Notes: generated from the sequence alone by a model not told the origin. A stretch of DNA of 64,000 bases from Dryococelus australis (GCA_029891345.1 CM056995.1:83701895-83765894), one strand, 5' to 3'. Shown: positions 24,441 to 36,710, counted from the first letter of the stretch. Numbers and translations are program-made.

Positions 24441-26495
24441 ATGTTATTTCACAAATTTTTATGATAAATTTATTTGGACGCAGAGGATAAAACACTGACG
24501 TAGGAGTCAAAACACACCGACGTTAGTGGAGACACTGCTGCTCATACATTTGTGTAAACTTAAATAAATTTTTTTTCACGCTGTTGTAATGTAGTATGTC
24601 TTTTGTGTACTACTACAGATTTATACATTTGTGTGGGAATTCTTTTTTTTTACTAGTATACAAATCATATAATAATATATGTAATGTGTGAGATAGTGAG
24701 ATAGGTATGTGCAAAATATGTAACACATGTGTTTACACCTTTATACCTTATAGCACCTTTTGAATTACTCTGGTTATTTGGAAGTTTCTGGAACTCTGAA
24801 AATGTTAAATAGATTGCACTTACGCACAAATCTCTTGCAGCGCTACGAAAAGTAACAGGTAGATAATTTCAAATACTTTATGAACATTAAAAATTGGAAA
24901 AGAAAAATAATTAGTGTTCGTTAAAAAAGTAAAACGACTGCCTGCAAATGAAATAATTAAGAGAGTGAAAATATCTTAACTTTTAGTGTTAGGTTGACTT
25001 TGAATATTACTTTTACCACAAGTATGATTGCGTGTAATTAGAAAATATGAAATACCACCATCCTTACAGTAGGTAATATTAAATCAATTAATAAAATAAA
25101 AAAGAATTAATTAATGCTGCTTTAATATGAACTTGAAAAAAAAAATATCAAAATAATTAAGTTCCAGAAGTAGTTCTCCTCACGTATCTCTATCTACGCA
25201 AAGTTAATTGAGCTCCAATGCCAAAGTAATGCTAATAAGTTCTCACTACCTTACCATAAGTTAAAATATATAACTTATTTTTATAACACTGTAGTATTCA
25301 AGTCACTTTTGAATAGATTTCAAATTTATATTACAAAAGTTATTTGGGGTTCTTTAAAAATATTTGTTCCGGCGGGTAACTCAGCAGTACGAGCTGGACT
25401 ACTGGTTTAAATACCTCGACAACTGGCAAATTAGTTTTAAATGTTTCTTCCAAACTCTTTCTCAATATAGTAGGAGCTTGGATGCATTGAAAAACAGCTC
25501 CTGATTTCACTTAAACAAGTTTTCAAACTTGCAATGACGATGGTGTCACCTGGGTATTCGGCCAACTTTGTAGCCTTGCGCCTGGCGCTTCGCTGAGCAG
25601 CGTCTCGACGTCATCTGGAGTCACTAAAAATATAAATCCCCTATCTGGGATTCAGCCCTCTTCTTGTACATGGCTGTCTCAGCAACCTAAATTGAACTTC
25701 TGGGAGCAATATCTACTCCTAGCCTTAGGCAGGTGATGGGGATTTCTGCGATGAAATCCCAGCAATATTTTTTGCTATGCGTCCATTTAAAAATCCCTCC
25801 CCAGAATCCTCAAATTCCGGCATCTATCTCCTTAGCTAACAAAAAATCTAACTACTCCCGGTAAAGAAGAAAATAAAATAATTAATTAAAACATTAAATA
25901 CAATTTAAAAAATGAAAGAAACGAAATAGTTAAACATTAAAATTACTGAATTATTACTGAAAAACAAAAATAACATATAAGTTTAACTTTTAAATATTTA
26001 GATGGTAACGCATCAGATTTCAGAATTCTGTATGAAATTATCATAGAGTAATAAAAATAAAAATGGATGAGTGGTTTACAAAACCAAAATTATGTGATTT
26101 TAATGTATTGCCAATAATTATATGAGGGGCTAGGGAATTAAGATTACTTAAAATTACATGCCAAATAAACACACGTTACTGCCTCAAAACACATCCGTAG
26201 CTGATTAGCATACTTGCATATAAATATAATTACATGCTCACTGTTAAACCATGACAATGTGTCAAATATGCGTTGGCTCAATATATTTTTGCTACTTTCC
26301 AGTGTGTCTAAGTATTCCCTTTAGAGATAGGAAAATGTTGCGAATTCTTCTTCGACAAGCTTAGACTTCAGACACAAGCACATTTCTTTTACGTTCACAA
26401 TTGAGTCGGTCACAGTTTACTAGAAACCATCTGGAAAACTATGAGCCAATAAAAGGCCTACAAAAAAACACATACCGAATCACATCCTACCACCT

Positions 26496-26538
<43 letters not shown>

Positions 26539-26621
26539 AATTTTCTAGTTCCTTATTAAAACGTATTAGAAGAAGTCATTTATTTATTTATATAAACACT
26601 GCGCTAACTTTAGTCGAAGTA
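24441..26621. other. Non-coding; tRNA-like scrap and poly(A)
   Basis: Contains GGCGGGTAACTCAGCAGTAC at 25376 with GGTTTAAATACC at 25406 (tRNA-like A and B boxes, weak) and a GC-richer patch at 25530-25760. A 38-base poly(A) lies at 26498-26535. A retroposon ending at the poly(A) is possible but not proven. No gene is seen. Confidence 0.5.
26498..26535 (+). repeat. Poly(A) tract
   Basis: Thirty-eight consecutive A residues after CCTACCACCTGC. It may be a retroposon tail. Confidence 0.95.
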
Positions 26622-26958
26622 AGGTTAATTCTACTCACATTAGGAACAAACGGACTTTTCTTATGGGAGAGTTTGGCATAAGGAAAATTTCCATTGCTAG
26701 GTGCTCAGTGTTCCTAAGAGGTCACGTTTAATTAAGATTTTAAGCTACGTGAATAACAACAGAAATATTTCCTTAGTTCCACAGTTACATTATATTTGAC
26801 TTATCATTATTGCATTAATTTTGTTTTTTAACGTAGAAAATAGAGAAAATCCAGTACACATGCGACACTAGCGCTTACCTAGTGGCGAAGAATTTTAGTT
26901 GCCAAACTAAAAGCATTGAACTTCCTCATGTGAGTAGAACTAACCCTACTCAAAACCA
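26622..26958. mobile_element. Short inverted-repeat element
   Basis: GTAAGGTTAATTCTACTCAC then ATTAGGAA is mirrored by TTCCTCATGTGAGTAGAACT then AACCCTAC, 337 bp apart. The interior has no coding capacity. Superfamily unknown. Confidence 0.6.
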
Positions 26959-27793
26959 AGAGATTTTATTAGTTATTATGGGAAAACAGCCGTTCAGGGT
27001 TGCGGCAGAGAGATGGTTACAGCGCAGCTGGCAAACACACTGTGAACCTTAGGTATCATTCCCATGACTTCACCCGCCAGGAGAATTTTACCCACAGGTC
27101 AGAAGTTGAGGGTCACTGCAGTTAAACACTGTAAAATAGCTGGCGAGGTAAGAGCGATGTCCTTTAGTTCTTAGGAACCTCGTACACTTAGTGGAAACGA
27201 AACAACCTTTCATTTGTGTTTTGTACGTCACGAATTCACGAAACGCTTTCATTTGAGGTTTTTTTTTTTTCTTCCAAATTTTCATTAAATCACGTGCTAT
27301 ATTGATTTTTAAAAATGTATAGAATTTCGACTGTGAAAGGTAAGTATATTGTTTCGATCAGCGAATAATAAGAAGCGCTTGATTTACAACGTATATTGTG
27401 TTGTGATTTTTACATTTTAAAGTACGGATTTCCAAAGTTATATTCGTATATTTTAGTTTCTGATAAAATAACTATAAAATGGTTCAGACACAGTTGCAAA
27501 CAGGGTCCACTATACATAATTCTGTTGATAGCTACTCGTCTGTGTCAACAGTGGTTAGGCGTTGCTTACAACATATCTGATTGCTGTTCCTACAGTTAGT
27601 GTTGGAGAGCTCTGGTTAGAAAATATTGCTCGTACTGCTGAATTTTTAGCTGCATCTTTAGGGTTGGGTCCACAGATGGACCCAGTTTAAGGCGTTGCCA
27701 AGCGTTATACGGTTTCTTGGTGGCGTAATTGTCTCGAATATTGTATCGCTGGGAGGGTAGATCAGCTGTCGCATTAGCGCTATGTTTTACTAT
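26959..27793. other. Non-coding, nothing recognised
   Basis: No supported gene. One perfect small hairpin, TGGGTCCACAGATGGACCCA, lies at 27665-27684. Confidence 0.55.
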
Positions 27794-27896
27794 ACGCTGT
27801 TCACGGTAAACTGAATACTTCTGAAACACTTGAGCCCTGCTCAAGATCTACTTGTATACACACTGTGTATTCTTCCGCGTTTTGTAAAATTAACAA

Positions 27897-29430
27897 TGTA
27901 ACGCTGCCGTTGCGTTGTATAGCACCACGTATGGGAGCCAAAAATTATTCTGTAGCATAGGCTGCCGCAAACATATATATTTTTTCTTTAATTTTGCCAC
28001 TCGTATTGGGCGAAAAATAATTTTGTAGCACCTCTGGTGTTACTTATCATGGCCCCACGTATGGGAGCCAAATTAGTTATGTAACATGGGGAACTCTCAA
28101 AGCGATATATGTTACTTTTAAATGTGCCACACGTAAGGATGCAGCAAATTTATATTTTTCTCTAACACACAAATAAATGGGTGGCCACAGAATATACATA
28201 TAGGTGTATAATGATAAAAGAATATTTATATAGATATGAATCTTGGGTATGTTGGGTTTAAAATATACCTTGGCTTATTTTCACGCTGCCACGGTATAAG
28301 TACATTTATCTTTGCTTCTATTTGCTATGAAATTAATGGCAAAAACACCACGATGTTTAAAATTAACAGATGGATTACTAATTCCAAAGAGAGATAGAAA
28401 ATCCTTAAATCTAGCAAATCGTAGGACAAAGAAATTAACTTAACTTTAATGAAACTACATGCGTCTAACAAGAACCATGATCACATTAATATTTCAAGAG
28501 AATTGATATTCAAATTATGCCCTATTTTTTAATCAGGTTTGATAGCAGAATTGTATAATATTTTAACTTTTTATCATGGTTATCACCAGCCTGCACATTG
28601 GGTATTATATGATTACCAATAATTAAATTCGTAAAAGACTGGTGTCTGAACTAGTTCTGATTGAGTCGTGACCTAGCTGTAAATAGCGGAAAAATCATTG
28701 CTGATCAACCGAAGTCGTGAAGCCATCCTTCTAGTTTGTAGAATTCGGAAACCGTTCTCCCGCTCCTCCTGGACTGCATGTACCCTAGTAGATCTCAAGA
28801 AGCTCGTCCTCTGCGGGCCGGAACTCACCTGGCACCGCAGCTGTTTGACGTCTGCTCACTGATAGGCTCTCCCCTTGCTGGATACTGCGTTGTCCAAGGT
28901 TCAATGTCGCTCCTCCGAAGTTCTCGTCTACCGTATTGGCCTCTATTCGCGGTTCAGTATTTTATGTTAAACTAATTCTTCCTTTAAGAGCTTTTGCTTC
29001 GCATTTCATTTAGTGTATGCTGTAATTTGGAAAATATCATCAATCAAAACCAGTCAGTACTATTAACATTCAGTACTGCTATCCTTCCAGTGATGATCTC
29101 TAGCTGATTACATTTTAGAATGAATAAGTTTTGTTCTGAACGATATTGTTTGGAAATAAATGAATAATGATAGACTGGCTGGTGTAACCTGACTCCTTTT
29201 AGAAACAAGAGTAGTACTAGTTACATAGACAAGTTTTCCTGCCAAGAAACTACAGATACTATCCTTAAACTTACACAGTACACACAATACAACTGTCAAA
29301 CTAAATAATTACGCACTTCTCACATCGAACACACATAAAACAGCTTATACACATAATTACAGTTTGGAATTTAAATAAAATAAAAGACATAGAATAATAA
29401 CTGTACAGTTAAAAATTTTGAAGTGTTACA
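27897..29430. mobile_element. Probable solo LTR inserted in MITE copy A2
   Basis: The inserted DNA begins TGTAACGC and ends GTGTTACA, giving TG...CA ends with a 6 bp inverted TGTAAC/GTTACA. Flanks are ACAA and ACAC, a near 4 bp duplication. There is no internal coding region. The right half (28690-28970) is GC-richer. The left part has four tandem subrepeats. Confidence 0.6.
27915..28150 (+). repeat. Four degenerate 58-72 bp tandem units with CCACGTATGGGAGCCAAA
   Basis: CCACGTATGGGAGCCAAAAA (27925), CCACTCGTATTGGGCGAAAA (27997), CCACGTATGGGAGCCAAATT (28055) and CCACACGTAAGGATGCAGC (28127) recur with spacing 72, 58 and 72. Two are followed by TTTTGTAGCA or CTGTAGCA. Read on the minus strand the core resembles TGGCGCCCAACGTGGGGC, a primer-binding-like sequence of insect LTR elements. 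Confidence 0.65.
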
Positions 29431-29755
29431 ACACTTTCATGGGCCATATCACTTTATTCATGCATGTCAGTTAAATGAAACTGTGAAATTATTAGAATAG
29501 TAAATATTTTAAAAAGTTGCTAATTTTTACACTTAGATGCTTAAATAAATAGAAAGCGAAAGAAATAATTTCAGTTATCAGAAATTTTTATCTAACCTTT
29601 AATTCGACGTTAAAGCATGGAACTACTTTTCCTCCATCGTTACCAACTTCACTGGGCGCATATCATTCATTGCGCCTGTTAAAATATCTGCAGGTAGGAG
29701 CAATGACGTTTTTATAAGGTTGATTTCAAAAGTGCTCACTTTATCGTGAATAGCC

Positions 29756-31049
29756 TTTAACTACAATATTTTTGCAACGTGTTTTGGATTCTTCCCCTGG
29801 CCTGGATACTGACGTATCACTGCAGTTTGCTCGGCTTGTACGCATTGGCATGATTAATAAAAATGAGCAAAAATACTACACGTTACTCATCACAGATGTT
29901 AGGGCAACGTAACCACTTCGATATTTTTTGTCACTGTGCCAATTGTCCTCTCCTGACCAAAGGAATAGGTAATACTCGCTTTCCGCGCGACCGTAGAGGC
30001 AATATTCGCATTCCAGGTGCGCAGATGATTTTTTTTTTATCCCGCGTGTATAGCGCACCGGCCTTAAACCATAAGTGATACACAAAATAACTGTACTATA
30101 GAATTGTAGATCTCAAAAAAGTCTACAAAAAGTCCGCGACCTCATATGTTTATCTTTATAAGGATGGCCCTGAGTAACCATTTTTGTATTTTAAAATTTG
30201 ATTTAAAATAGGGGTTCACTTACGAAGACTTTGTGAACAACACAGTATTAATCCTATGTGTTTACCTTAAACATTTAGTTTACATACTCGCTGTAAACCT
30301 AAACAACGCCATATTTGTAAATCGCATCCGACCGAGGCCGGGCTGGGTCGCTAGTTATTAATAAATGTCCTTTATTGTGGCCGTAAACGTAAGAATTTGA
30401 GAGCAGCGAAGTGTATACACTGTGTATATTAGTCACATCGCAATGTATTTCTTTATATTAACAAGCGGCGGCAGCATACAAATAGACTAAAAAGAAAAAT
30501 TAGGCAGGGTCTTAAAAAGTGCTCACCTTACCGTGAATAGCATATAGACAGTTTATGATGTTTTCAAAAAATAATTATGTGCGGTGAGATCTGGAACACA
30601 TGCAGAACGTACCATCTCTGTGATCTCATGCCTTACATCGAGGGCTTAGTGTACGAGAACATGTATGAAGACAGTCACAAGGGGCCAGAGTGAAGAAATA
30701 AACAAGTCCTAACAACGATGGTTAACAAGGTATTACCCTTAGGTCCCAACAAAGACGCTCCGTCAAGTGCGTGTAAAACGACGGATACAAGAAATAAAAG
30801 CACGCCAATACATGTACATATATACGAAGCCCTAGGTCCTCGTTGAGTACTACGTCCTTACGTCTTTCAATATTCACGCGTCCTCGTAACATATACCTGT
30901 GGTGTACACACATTTAATAAAAAATATTTCTTTAACTTTTTTTGGAATGTACAATTTTGGAAAAAATGCTCCATCACAATAGTGCATTTATTTTTTAAAT
31001 TTTCTAATATTTTTCTTTAAGTCCTCGAAAGTCATATGAGAGGCGAAAG
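29756..31049. other. Non-coding apart from a truncated MITE
   Basis: No coding evidence. The MITE fragment at 30357-30545 is the only recognised item. Confidence 0.5.
30357..30545. mobile_element. Truncated MITE, GGTAAAGTGAGCAC family, short interior
   Basis: The right end TTAAAAAGTGCTCACCTTAC then CGTGAATAGC is intact. The preceding 150 bp (TAATAAATGTCCTTTATTG, AAGTGTATACAC) match the interior of the copy at 60399-60637. The left terminus is missing. Confidence 0.65.
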
Positions 31050-32830
31050 TCCTCACAGCAAACCTAAAACACGTATAAGTGCGTGTGTGTAGGTGCGTGT
31101 ATGTGTGTCCCCCTTAAAACTTTTGAACGCGTGGACCGAATTTCACGTGTCGGTACACATATAATACTTAATACGGACGTCCAACTTTTATAGTTTTTGA
31201 CCGCACCAGATGCTTATTTTCAAAATAACGGCCATGTTAAAACGCAGTGTGCTATGTCATAACTCGAGGACCATTTAACCGATTTTAACCAAATTTGTTA
31301 TGTTGACAGTGGATAATGTAAGCACTGATTTTAGAAAAGGATGTTGTTAGTCCGCCATTTTGGAAGACAACACTACACGAAAAAGTAAAGCTTTGACATT
31401 TTATCACGAAAACTATAGAACCAACTCTCACAAGATTTGGCACATAAGTAATACTATGGTAGACCATGTAAACATAAACGATTTAAGTGGTTAAGGCACT
31501 TGTTTTAAACATGGCGGCTGCACAAACATTTAAATTTTATTTGATATATCTACTATACCGTCCTGCCAATTTCGACTAAACTTTCCATTCTGAAAGTACA
31601 TATTACAAGAATCATATATGCAAACATGTAGCTACTTTAGTCCGCTATTTTGTTATATAACGGTACATGAATAAATAAAGTTTTTATGTCATATATCGTG
31701 ACATAAATAACAGCTTCCTACATAATTTGGTAAACAAGTAGTACTGCAGTAGGCCATACAAATTGTAATATATATATGCTTTAAGTGGGTCAGACTTTTT
31801 TTTTCAAATCACGACTATATAAACATATGGCTTTTTATGTTAAATCTACGAAACATGAAACTAATTTCAGGGTAACTTCGTATGGTGACAGTATATATTA
31901 CAACAATCAATTGTGTCTGCACGGACCCTCTTTAGTCCGCCATTTTGTATGGTAGCGCAACATGAAGGACAAATATTTTTATTTCATATTTCGGGACACA
32001 ATTAACCAATTCCTATCAAATTTGCCAAACAAGTATAGTATGTTCACGGTAAAGTGAGCACTTTTGAAGCCCGAGTTGCTTTTTCCTTTCAGCCATTTCT
32101 TATCCATTAAACATATTTTTAAATAAATATTGCCATTTAAGTAATAAACACATTGTGTATATTCCACTGCGCTTGGAAGTTAACGTCTATGGCCTAAATA
32201 AAATATATTTATTGTCCTTTATTTCAAATTAGAGGACTTTTAAAAGTGCTCACTTTACCGTGAATAACCTATGGTTGTATGACAGGCAACTTCAATTGTT
32301 ATGTTTTAAGAGAGCAAGACACTAATTTTCAAAATGTCGCCCACATAGTTTTCTTTAGCTTTTTATGCTAAATCTACGAAATGATGTAACAAATTTCAAG
32401 TTAACATTGTATGCTGGCAGTATCTATTACAGCCTTCAAATGTGTCTACACAGAGCTTCTTTTGTGCGTCATTTTGTAAGATAGTGCCACATGAATAAAT
32501 AAATTCTAATGTATTATCTCAGGAAGCAATCACCTGATTTACCAATGTTTGTAAACGGTAGGCCAAATAATTTACTTATTGAGTGGGTCAGACATTGATT
32601 TTCAAAATTGCGATCATATTTATAAATAATTTCGATAACTTTGTCATATCTATTAAACAATTTAACCAAATTCAACCAAAATTTGTGTACTGACAATATG
32701 CCTTTTTTTACAACAGCGCCACATGAGAAAATACAATTTTTATGTCATACCACAGGAACTAATCAACCAATTTTCACCAAATTCTTCACAGAAATAGCGC
32801 TACGGTAAGTCATATAAACTCACATGGTTT
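31050..32830 (+). repeat. Tandem array, about 295 bp unit, about five copies
   Basis: The marker TTTAGTCCGCCATTTTG occurs at about 31348, 31638, 31932 and, degenerate, 32462. Spacings are 290, 294 and about 303 after removing an inserted MITE. A further truncated unit marked by GCGCCACATGAG lies at 32716. Each unit also carries an ATCTACGAAA or AACCGATTTTAACCAAATTT-like segment and a TTACAACAAT-like segment. Confidence 0.8.
32039..32272. mobile_element. MITE, GGTAAAGTGAGCAC family, short interior (copy B1)
   Basis: TATGTTCACGGTAAAGTGAG then CACTTTTGAAGCCC is mirrored by TTTTAAAAGTGCTCACTTTA then CCGTGAATAACCTA, about 232 bp apart. It interrupts a unit of the 295 bp array and so is younger than the array. 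Confidence 0.85.
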
Positions 32831-33784
32831 AAGTTACATAGACACTTTTTAAAATGACAATCATGTAAATATTTAAGGAAAATTAACCCTACCTACCAAA
32901 ACTTTAGACTGATAGCCGAAGTTGATCCTCCTGATTCCACCTCCCTAATGCAGTTGGTTACACATTAGCTTATTGTAAAGGATTTTCTGGGTTCCTATGC
33001 CGGGAAAGGCACGTGTGTATTTGTAATTATCTCACACATGTTGCATATATTTCTAGTTCCATCTTTAATGATATTACTGTCAACAAGACAGCAAGACTTA
33101 CCTACCATATAAGCTTTTAAAAACTTCATTAAAAATTATTTGTACCCATGTAGAGGAATGTAGGCTCATTAGTTATATCAGCAACTTCATGTTCTCAATG
33201 TGGCTCTTGTAATGGAACTTGCCTCCTTAAACCTACAGGAGCGACCCTGTCACTGCTTGCCTGTATAAAGAACGAATTAAATGGACGGATACTAGATATA
33301 GTAGTGGAACGAAGAGAGTGAAGGAAAAGGTGACAGCACAAGGAAACCTGATCAGTGAAGCATCGGTCCCTAAAATCCTTTGATGTAATTTCGATTTCTG
33401 TCGAATCTTCACATTGCTGCACAATTTGTTTAATGTTGTGGAGCAGATTCTTGTCCAAAACGAGGGAACTACAGATAAGTTCAGCATCTGAAGTCATAGA
33501 TGCCTGGAGGAGCCGGTCTGTAAATAACCATCTCCAAAGAAGCTATATCTGCAAATTTTTTAAAACGTTTAATTACTGCTCGTGTACTTTTTTTTCTTAG
33601 AGGGGAAATCAGTTGTAGAACGTTGTGCCATAGATGGTTAGGCCACGGTTGGAATGTTATTTGCTTTCCACTCGTAGGCCTGCAGCTATAAAGGTGGCCA
33701 AAGTTTCCCACACTGTGGCGCGAGACAATGGCGGGCTATGAGCGATCCATAGATGGTATCTGGGCGGCGTGTTATTAACCTACC
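32831..33784. other. Non-coding, nothing recognised
   Basis: Short overlapping frames on both strands at 33195-33711 match no family I know. No repeat was found. Confidence 0.5.
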
Positions 33785-33930
33785 GACACCTCCTCATGAA
33801 ACGTGTAATTATCGTAGCGGGCTCGGGCATCTCCAGGTACTCTCGGCCCGTCACGAAGTCTCTTAATAGGACCCCGGTGCGATATGGGGTCTTGCACGGC
33901 GTTTACCTCCAGACATGGCCGGTCCACCCT
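33785..33930 (-). CDS. Possible internal coding exon of an unknown gene
   Basis: On the minus strand an acceptor-like GGAATGCAG is followed at 33930 by 146 bases open in one frame (including GPIKRLRDGPRVPGDARARY), ending at a good donor TCG|GTAGGT at 33784/33783. The stretch is GC-richer than its surroundings, with several CpGs, and a second frame reads FVTGREYLEMPEPATIITRF without a stop for about 35 codons. Both strands are open over much of this GC-rich patch, which weakens the case. The polypyrimidine tract before the acceptor is poor. I do not recognise the protein. Confidence 0.2.
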
Positions 33931-34082
33931 CTGCATTCCACACGTGCAAGTTAACACACCTCCCCCTCTTCCCTCACACATACACATGTCCCACCCATCC
34001 TGGCGATGCGCATCGTGGCTAGAGCATGTTGTTCCACGACGTTTGACTTGTGTCACGGCCTGCAGCTTCCTGTTAACACTTC

Positions 34083-34437
34083 GAGTATAGTAAAGTTCAA
34101 ATGAGAAAATAATCTTGGCGCAGCTTTGAGGGAGGGAAGGTAGGGGAGGCAGTGTAGGGTAGGGCTCTCCCGAGCGTTTGCCGCTGGAGGGAGGGAAACC
34201 ACGGTGCTATTTACACCAAACTGATAACATTGCTCTACTACCACGCTGCGCGACTTGCGTTTTTTCGACTGGTAATACATACGCGTGGAGCAGCTCTCGC
34301 CCAACTGCACTCGGCCGCTGTCACTACTGAAATGAACAACCTCCACCCCTTAGTGCAGCGGGAATGGACACTCCCGTCTCGCCCGATGCGTTTTGGACCT
34401 CTGCGCATTATTTTCTCATTCGGATTCCACTATAGTT
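34083..34437. mobile_element. Short element with AATGAGAAAATAAT inverted ends
   Basis: TATAGTAAAGTTCAAATGAG then AAAATAATCTTGGCGCAG on the left is mirrored by CTGCGCATTATTTTCTCATT then CGGATTCCACTATA on the right. The inverted repeat is about 35 bp and the element about 355 bp. The interior is GC-rich and non-coding. Superfamily unknown; a TA-type target is possible from the TATAG/CTATA ends. Confidence 0.75.
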
Positions 34438-35990
34438 GTGACGTAGTTTTACATCGCCGGAATTTAGTCGAGTTCTATGGAATATGCCGTTAACATGACA
34501 TATGCATTCTTTGAAGACATGGACGAGGAAATATTACATCGCCGGCAGTTTTCATAATGTTCTCTGCAACGTTAAAGTAAATCACTCAAATGAACATGCT
34601 CTATTGTATATTATTCTACGTAAGAATGATGATTTGGTTGAAACATTTTCAACTCTGCTTCATACTGGCAGAGAGCCGAACGTTGCACAGTGTATAGCAA
34701 ACGTGCCATGACGGTTGTAAATTGAACTGCACAGATATACATTAATGTCATCCATTCGGGAATATATGCGACTCACTTCTACCTTATCTTATTGCCAGTA
34801 AATCTGTACAACACTCAAAGTGTTCTGCTTTCACACGACGCAAAATGGATTCCGCACGAGGCCACGCATGAAAAATATCATGTGAGAATATCAGGAAAAT
34901 CCCATGAGACACGAGTCTACAGATCAAACTTGCAGCGGAATACCGCCTTGTTTAAAAAAAGTTAATGGCCTCGGAAAAGCCATTATTCAGTATTCCAGTC
35001 TCACGAACACGCGCTGTTTTAAAACAAAGGCTAGTACCCAGGGCAGGATGCTTCTTGTACTCGTCCAACAGTCTTACAACACTATCTGAACTACACTCCA
35101 TTTCCAAAAACAAAACTTTCAGCAGTTCTACGCAATGAATATTTTTTGCCTGATTCCTCTTCGCATGGCTATATTTTTTTCTCTTATTCTACTTCTCTGG
35201 GAGAAACATAGATGGTCACGTGACTAGTAGGGAACGCCCAATTAGCAAAAATTCAGCCATAACGTCTATTAATTTTTAATTTCACGTTGAGTTCTTAATT
35301 CCGCCATCCTGAACTTAGCTTTCCATGCTCTCCAGAAATCACTACAGGCAAATGCCATGATCGGATCCCTTCCGCAATCCCCTTTAACTGTTTTCCGTTT
35401 TTCTGTATGCTTTGTTCTGTTAAGGACAACTCCAAGAAGGGGGGTGGGGGTAGTCCCCCGAGCTCCCAAAAACCAAACTTCACAACAAACTATATACCTA
35501 AAAATAGCAATTTGGAACATGGGTGTAGGACTATTCTGTCTATCTGTAGAGTGTCGCAAGGGATAATGGAGACTGTCAGTTTATAGTGTTCATAGTGTAA
35601 TCATAATCAATATTCGTAAACAGTTAGAGTATGCCACGACTTTCGTGAATTGTTGTGCTTACGGTTTAATTAGGGAACTGTATTAAAAGAAATCGCACGA
35701 ATAAAGTGAGTAATTATAAGCGTGTATTTTGTGACGAATATATTAAATCTAAAGAAATAGCTAAGTTTACAAAAAAAAGGGTTTAATTAGGATAAAGTGC
35801 GTATCGTGTGATAGAGGAGTTGAGCTTAGTGTTTCTAGAGGAAAATATGTAAATTATGATTGTTGAATCTTTCCTTTCTCATTGATATGGAAGAATTTGA
35901 AATGTTTGGAGAACAGACTAAAAAAATATTGATGAATTACCGGTCATGATAAAATATTTTTACAAGAAAACTTAGAGGCCTATTCAGAAA
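34438..35990. other. Non-coding, nothing recognised
   Basis: The 96-codon minus-strand frame at 35269-35559 overlaps a 69-codon plus frame and has no recognisable motif. GGGGGGTGGGGGTAGTCCCC at 35438 forms a short G/C stem. Confidence 0.5.
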
Positions 35991-35995
35991 ATTTT

Positions 35996-36710
35996 ATGAT
36001 AATCATCTTTGAGCATTTCCGTGGTGCCATGTTGTTCTCGAAGAAGTACGAGACTACAAATGATGTTAGCTTCCATGAAAATTTGAGTGATATTTTAGTT
36101 AAGTTCCAGAACAGAGATAGTATGAATCTTTATGATGAAAAATGTGCGATCATAGAAACAGTTGCAAGGATAGTTAGAAGTGACTGTAAATCTGTAACTC
36201 ATGGTTTAGGATTTTACCCAACATCTTATGAATTAGAGTCTGCAAGTACATGCTTAGATGTTCTGCCTTCATTCCTTAAGTCTTTCCTTGAACAGTTTGC
36301 CAATAAAAAAGGAAATGACTTGAAATTAGCTTGTATTGGTCAAGAAATCATGCAAATGATTCGCCCAAGAGCTTGTCTCTTATCATTTCATTGAAGTCTT
36401 GGAGTTCCAACTTCATCTAACTTTTGCATCCAAGAGATTAATTGACATTCTGCACGAACTGGGATTCTGCTGCTCTTATCAAGAAGTTATGGATTTTGAA
36501 AGAAATGCTGCAGCGGATAACAGCAATGACTCACATAATGGTTTCTGGAAATTTTACTCAGTTTGTAGCTGATATTGTAGACCACGATACGTGGACTCTG
36601 TATGGTCATAATACGCTACACAGCTTGGGAAATATCGCTGTGAGCACTCCAGAACTGCAGACATGCATGCTGATCGCAAGAAAACAAACCACTCTAAAAT
36701 AAATTTGACA
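35996..36710 (+). pseudogene. Degenerate copy of a multicopy transposon-associated ORF (VADNVDHN-type)
   Basis: A 132-codon frame (MIIIFEHFRGAM ... GQEIMQMIRPRACLLSFH) is followed, after a stop and frame changes, by LIDILHELGFCCSYQEVMDF and then QFVADIVDHDTWTLYG with NTLHSLGNIAV. The pattern of a GFCxSYxEV segment followed by FVADNVDHNxxTLDGxxTFHGMG is one I know from high-copy, uncharacterised ORFs in arthropods and other animals that behave like transposon proteins. The function is unknown. Here key positions have changed (DIVDHD, LHSLG) and the frame is broken at least twice, so the copy is dead. A trailing segment with DGIVAEVSNGKSV continues to about 36930. Confidence 0.5.

Larger units (their letters stand above)
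27794..29755. mobile_element. MITE copy A2, split by a solo LTR
   Basis: The left piece 27794-27896 (CTGTTCACGGTAAACTGA, CAAGATCTACTTGTATACAC, TTTTGTAAAATTAACA) and right piece 29431-29755 (TTCGACGTTAAAGCATGGA, AAAAGTGCTCACTTTATCGTG, AATAGCCT) together match copy A1 at 22001-22431 in order. The 1534 bp between them has no counterpart in A1. Confidence 0.8.

Noticed and set aside
28055-28072. Functional primer-binding site of an LTR element
   Set aside because: It lies inside the putative LTR as one of four tandem units, not next to its end, and no internal region follows.
33195-33711. Overlapping frames on both strands as a gene
   Set aside because: No motif, and frames are open on both strands as expected by chance.
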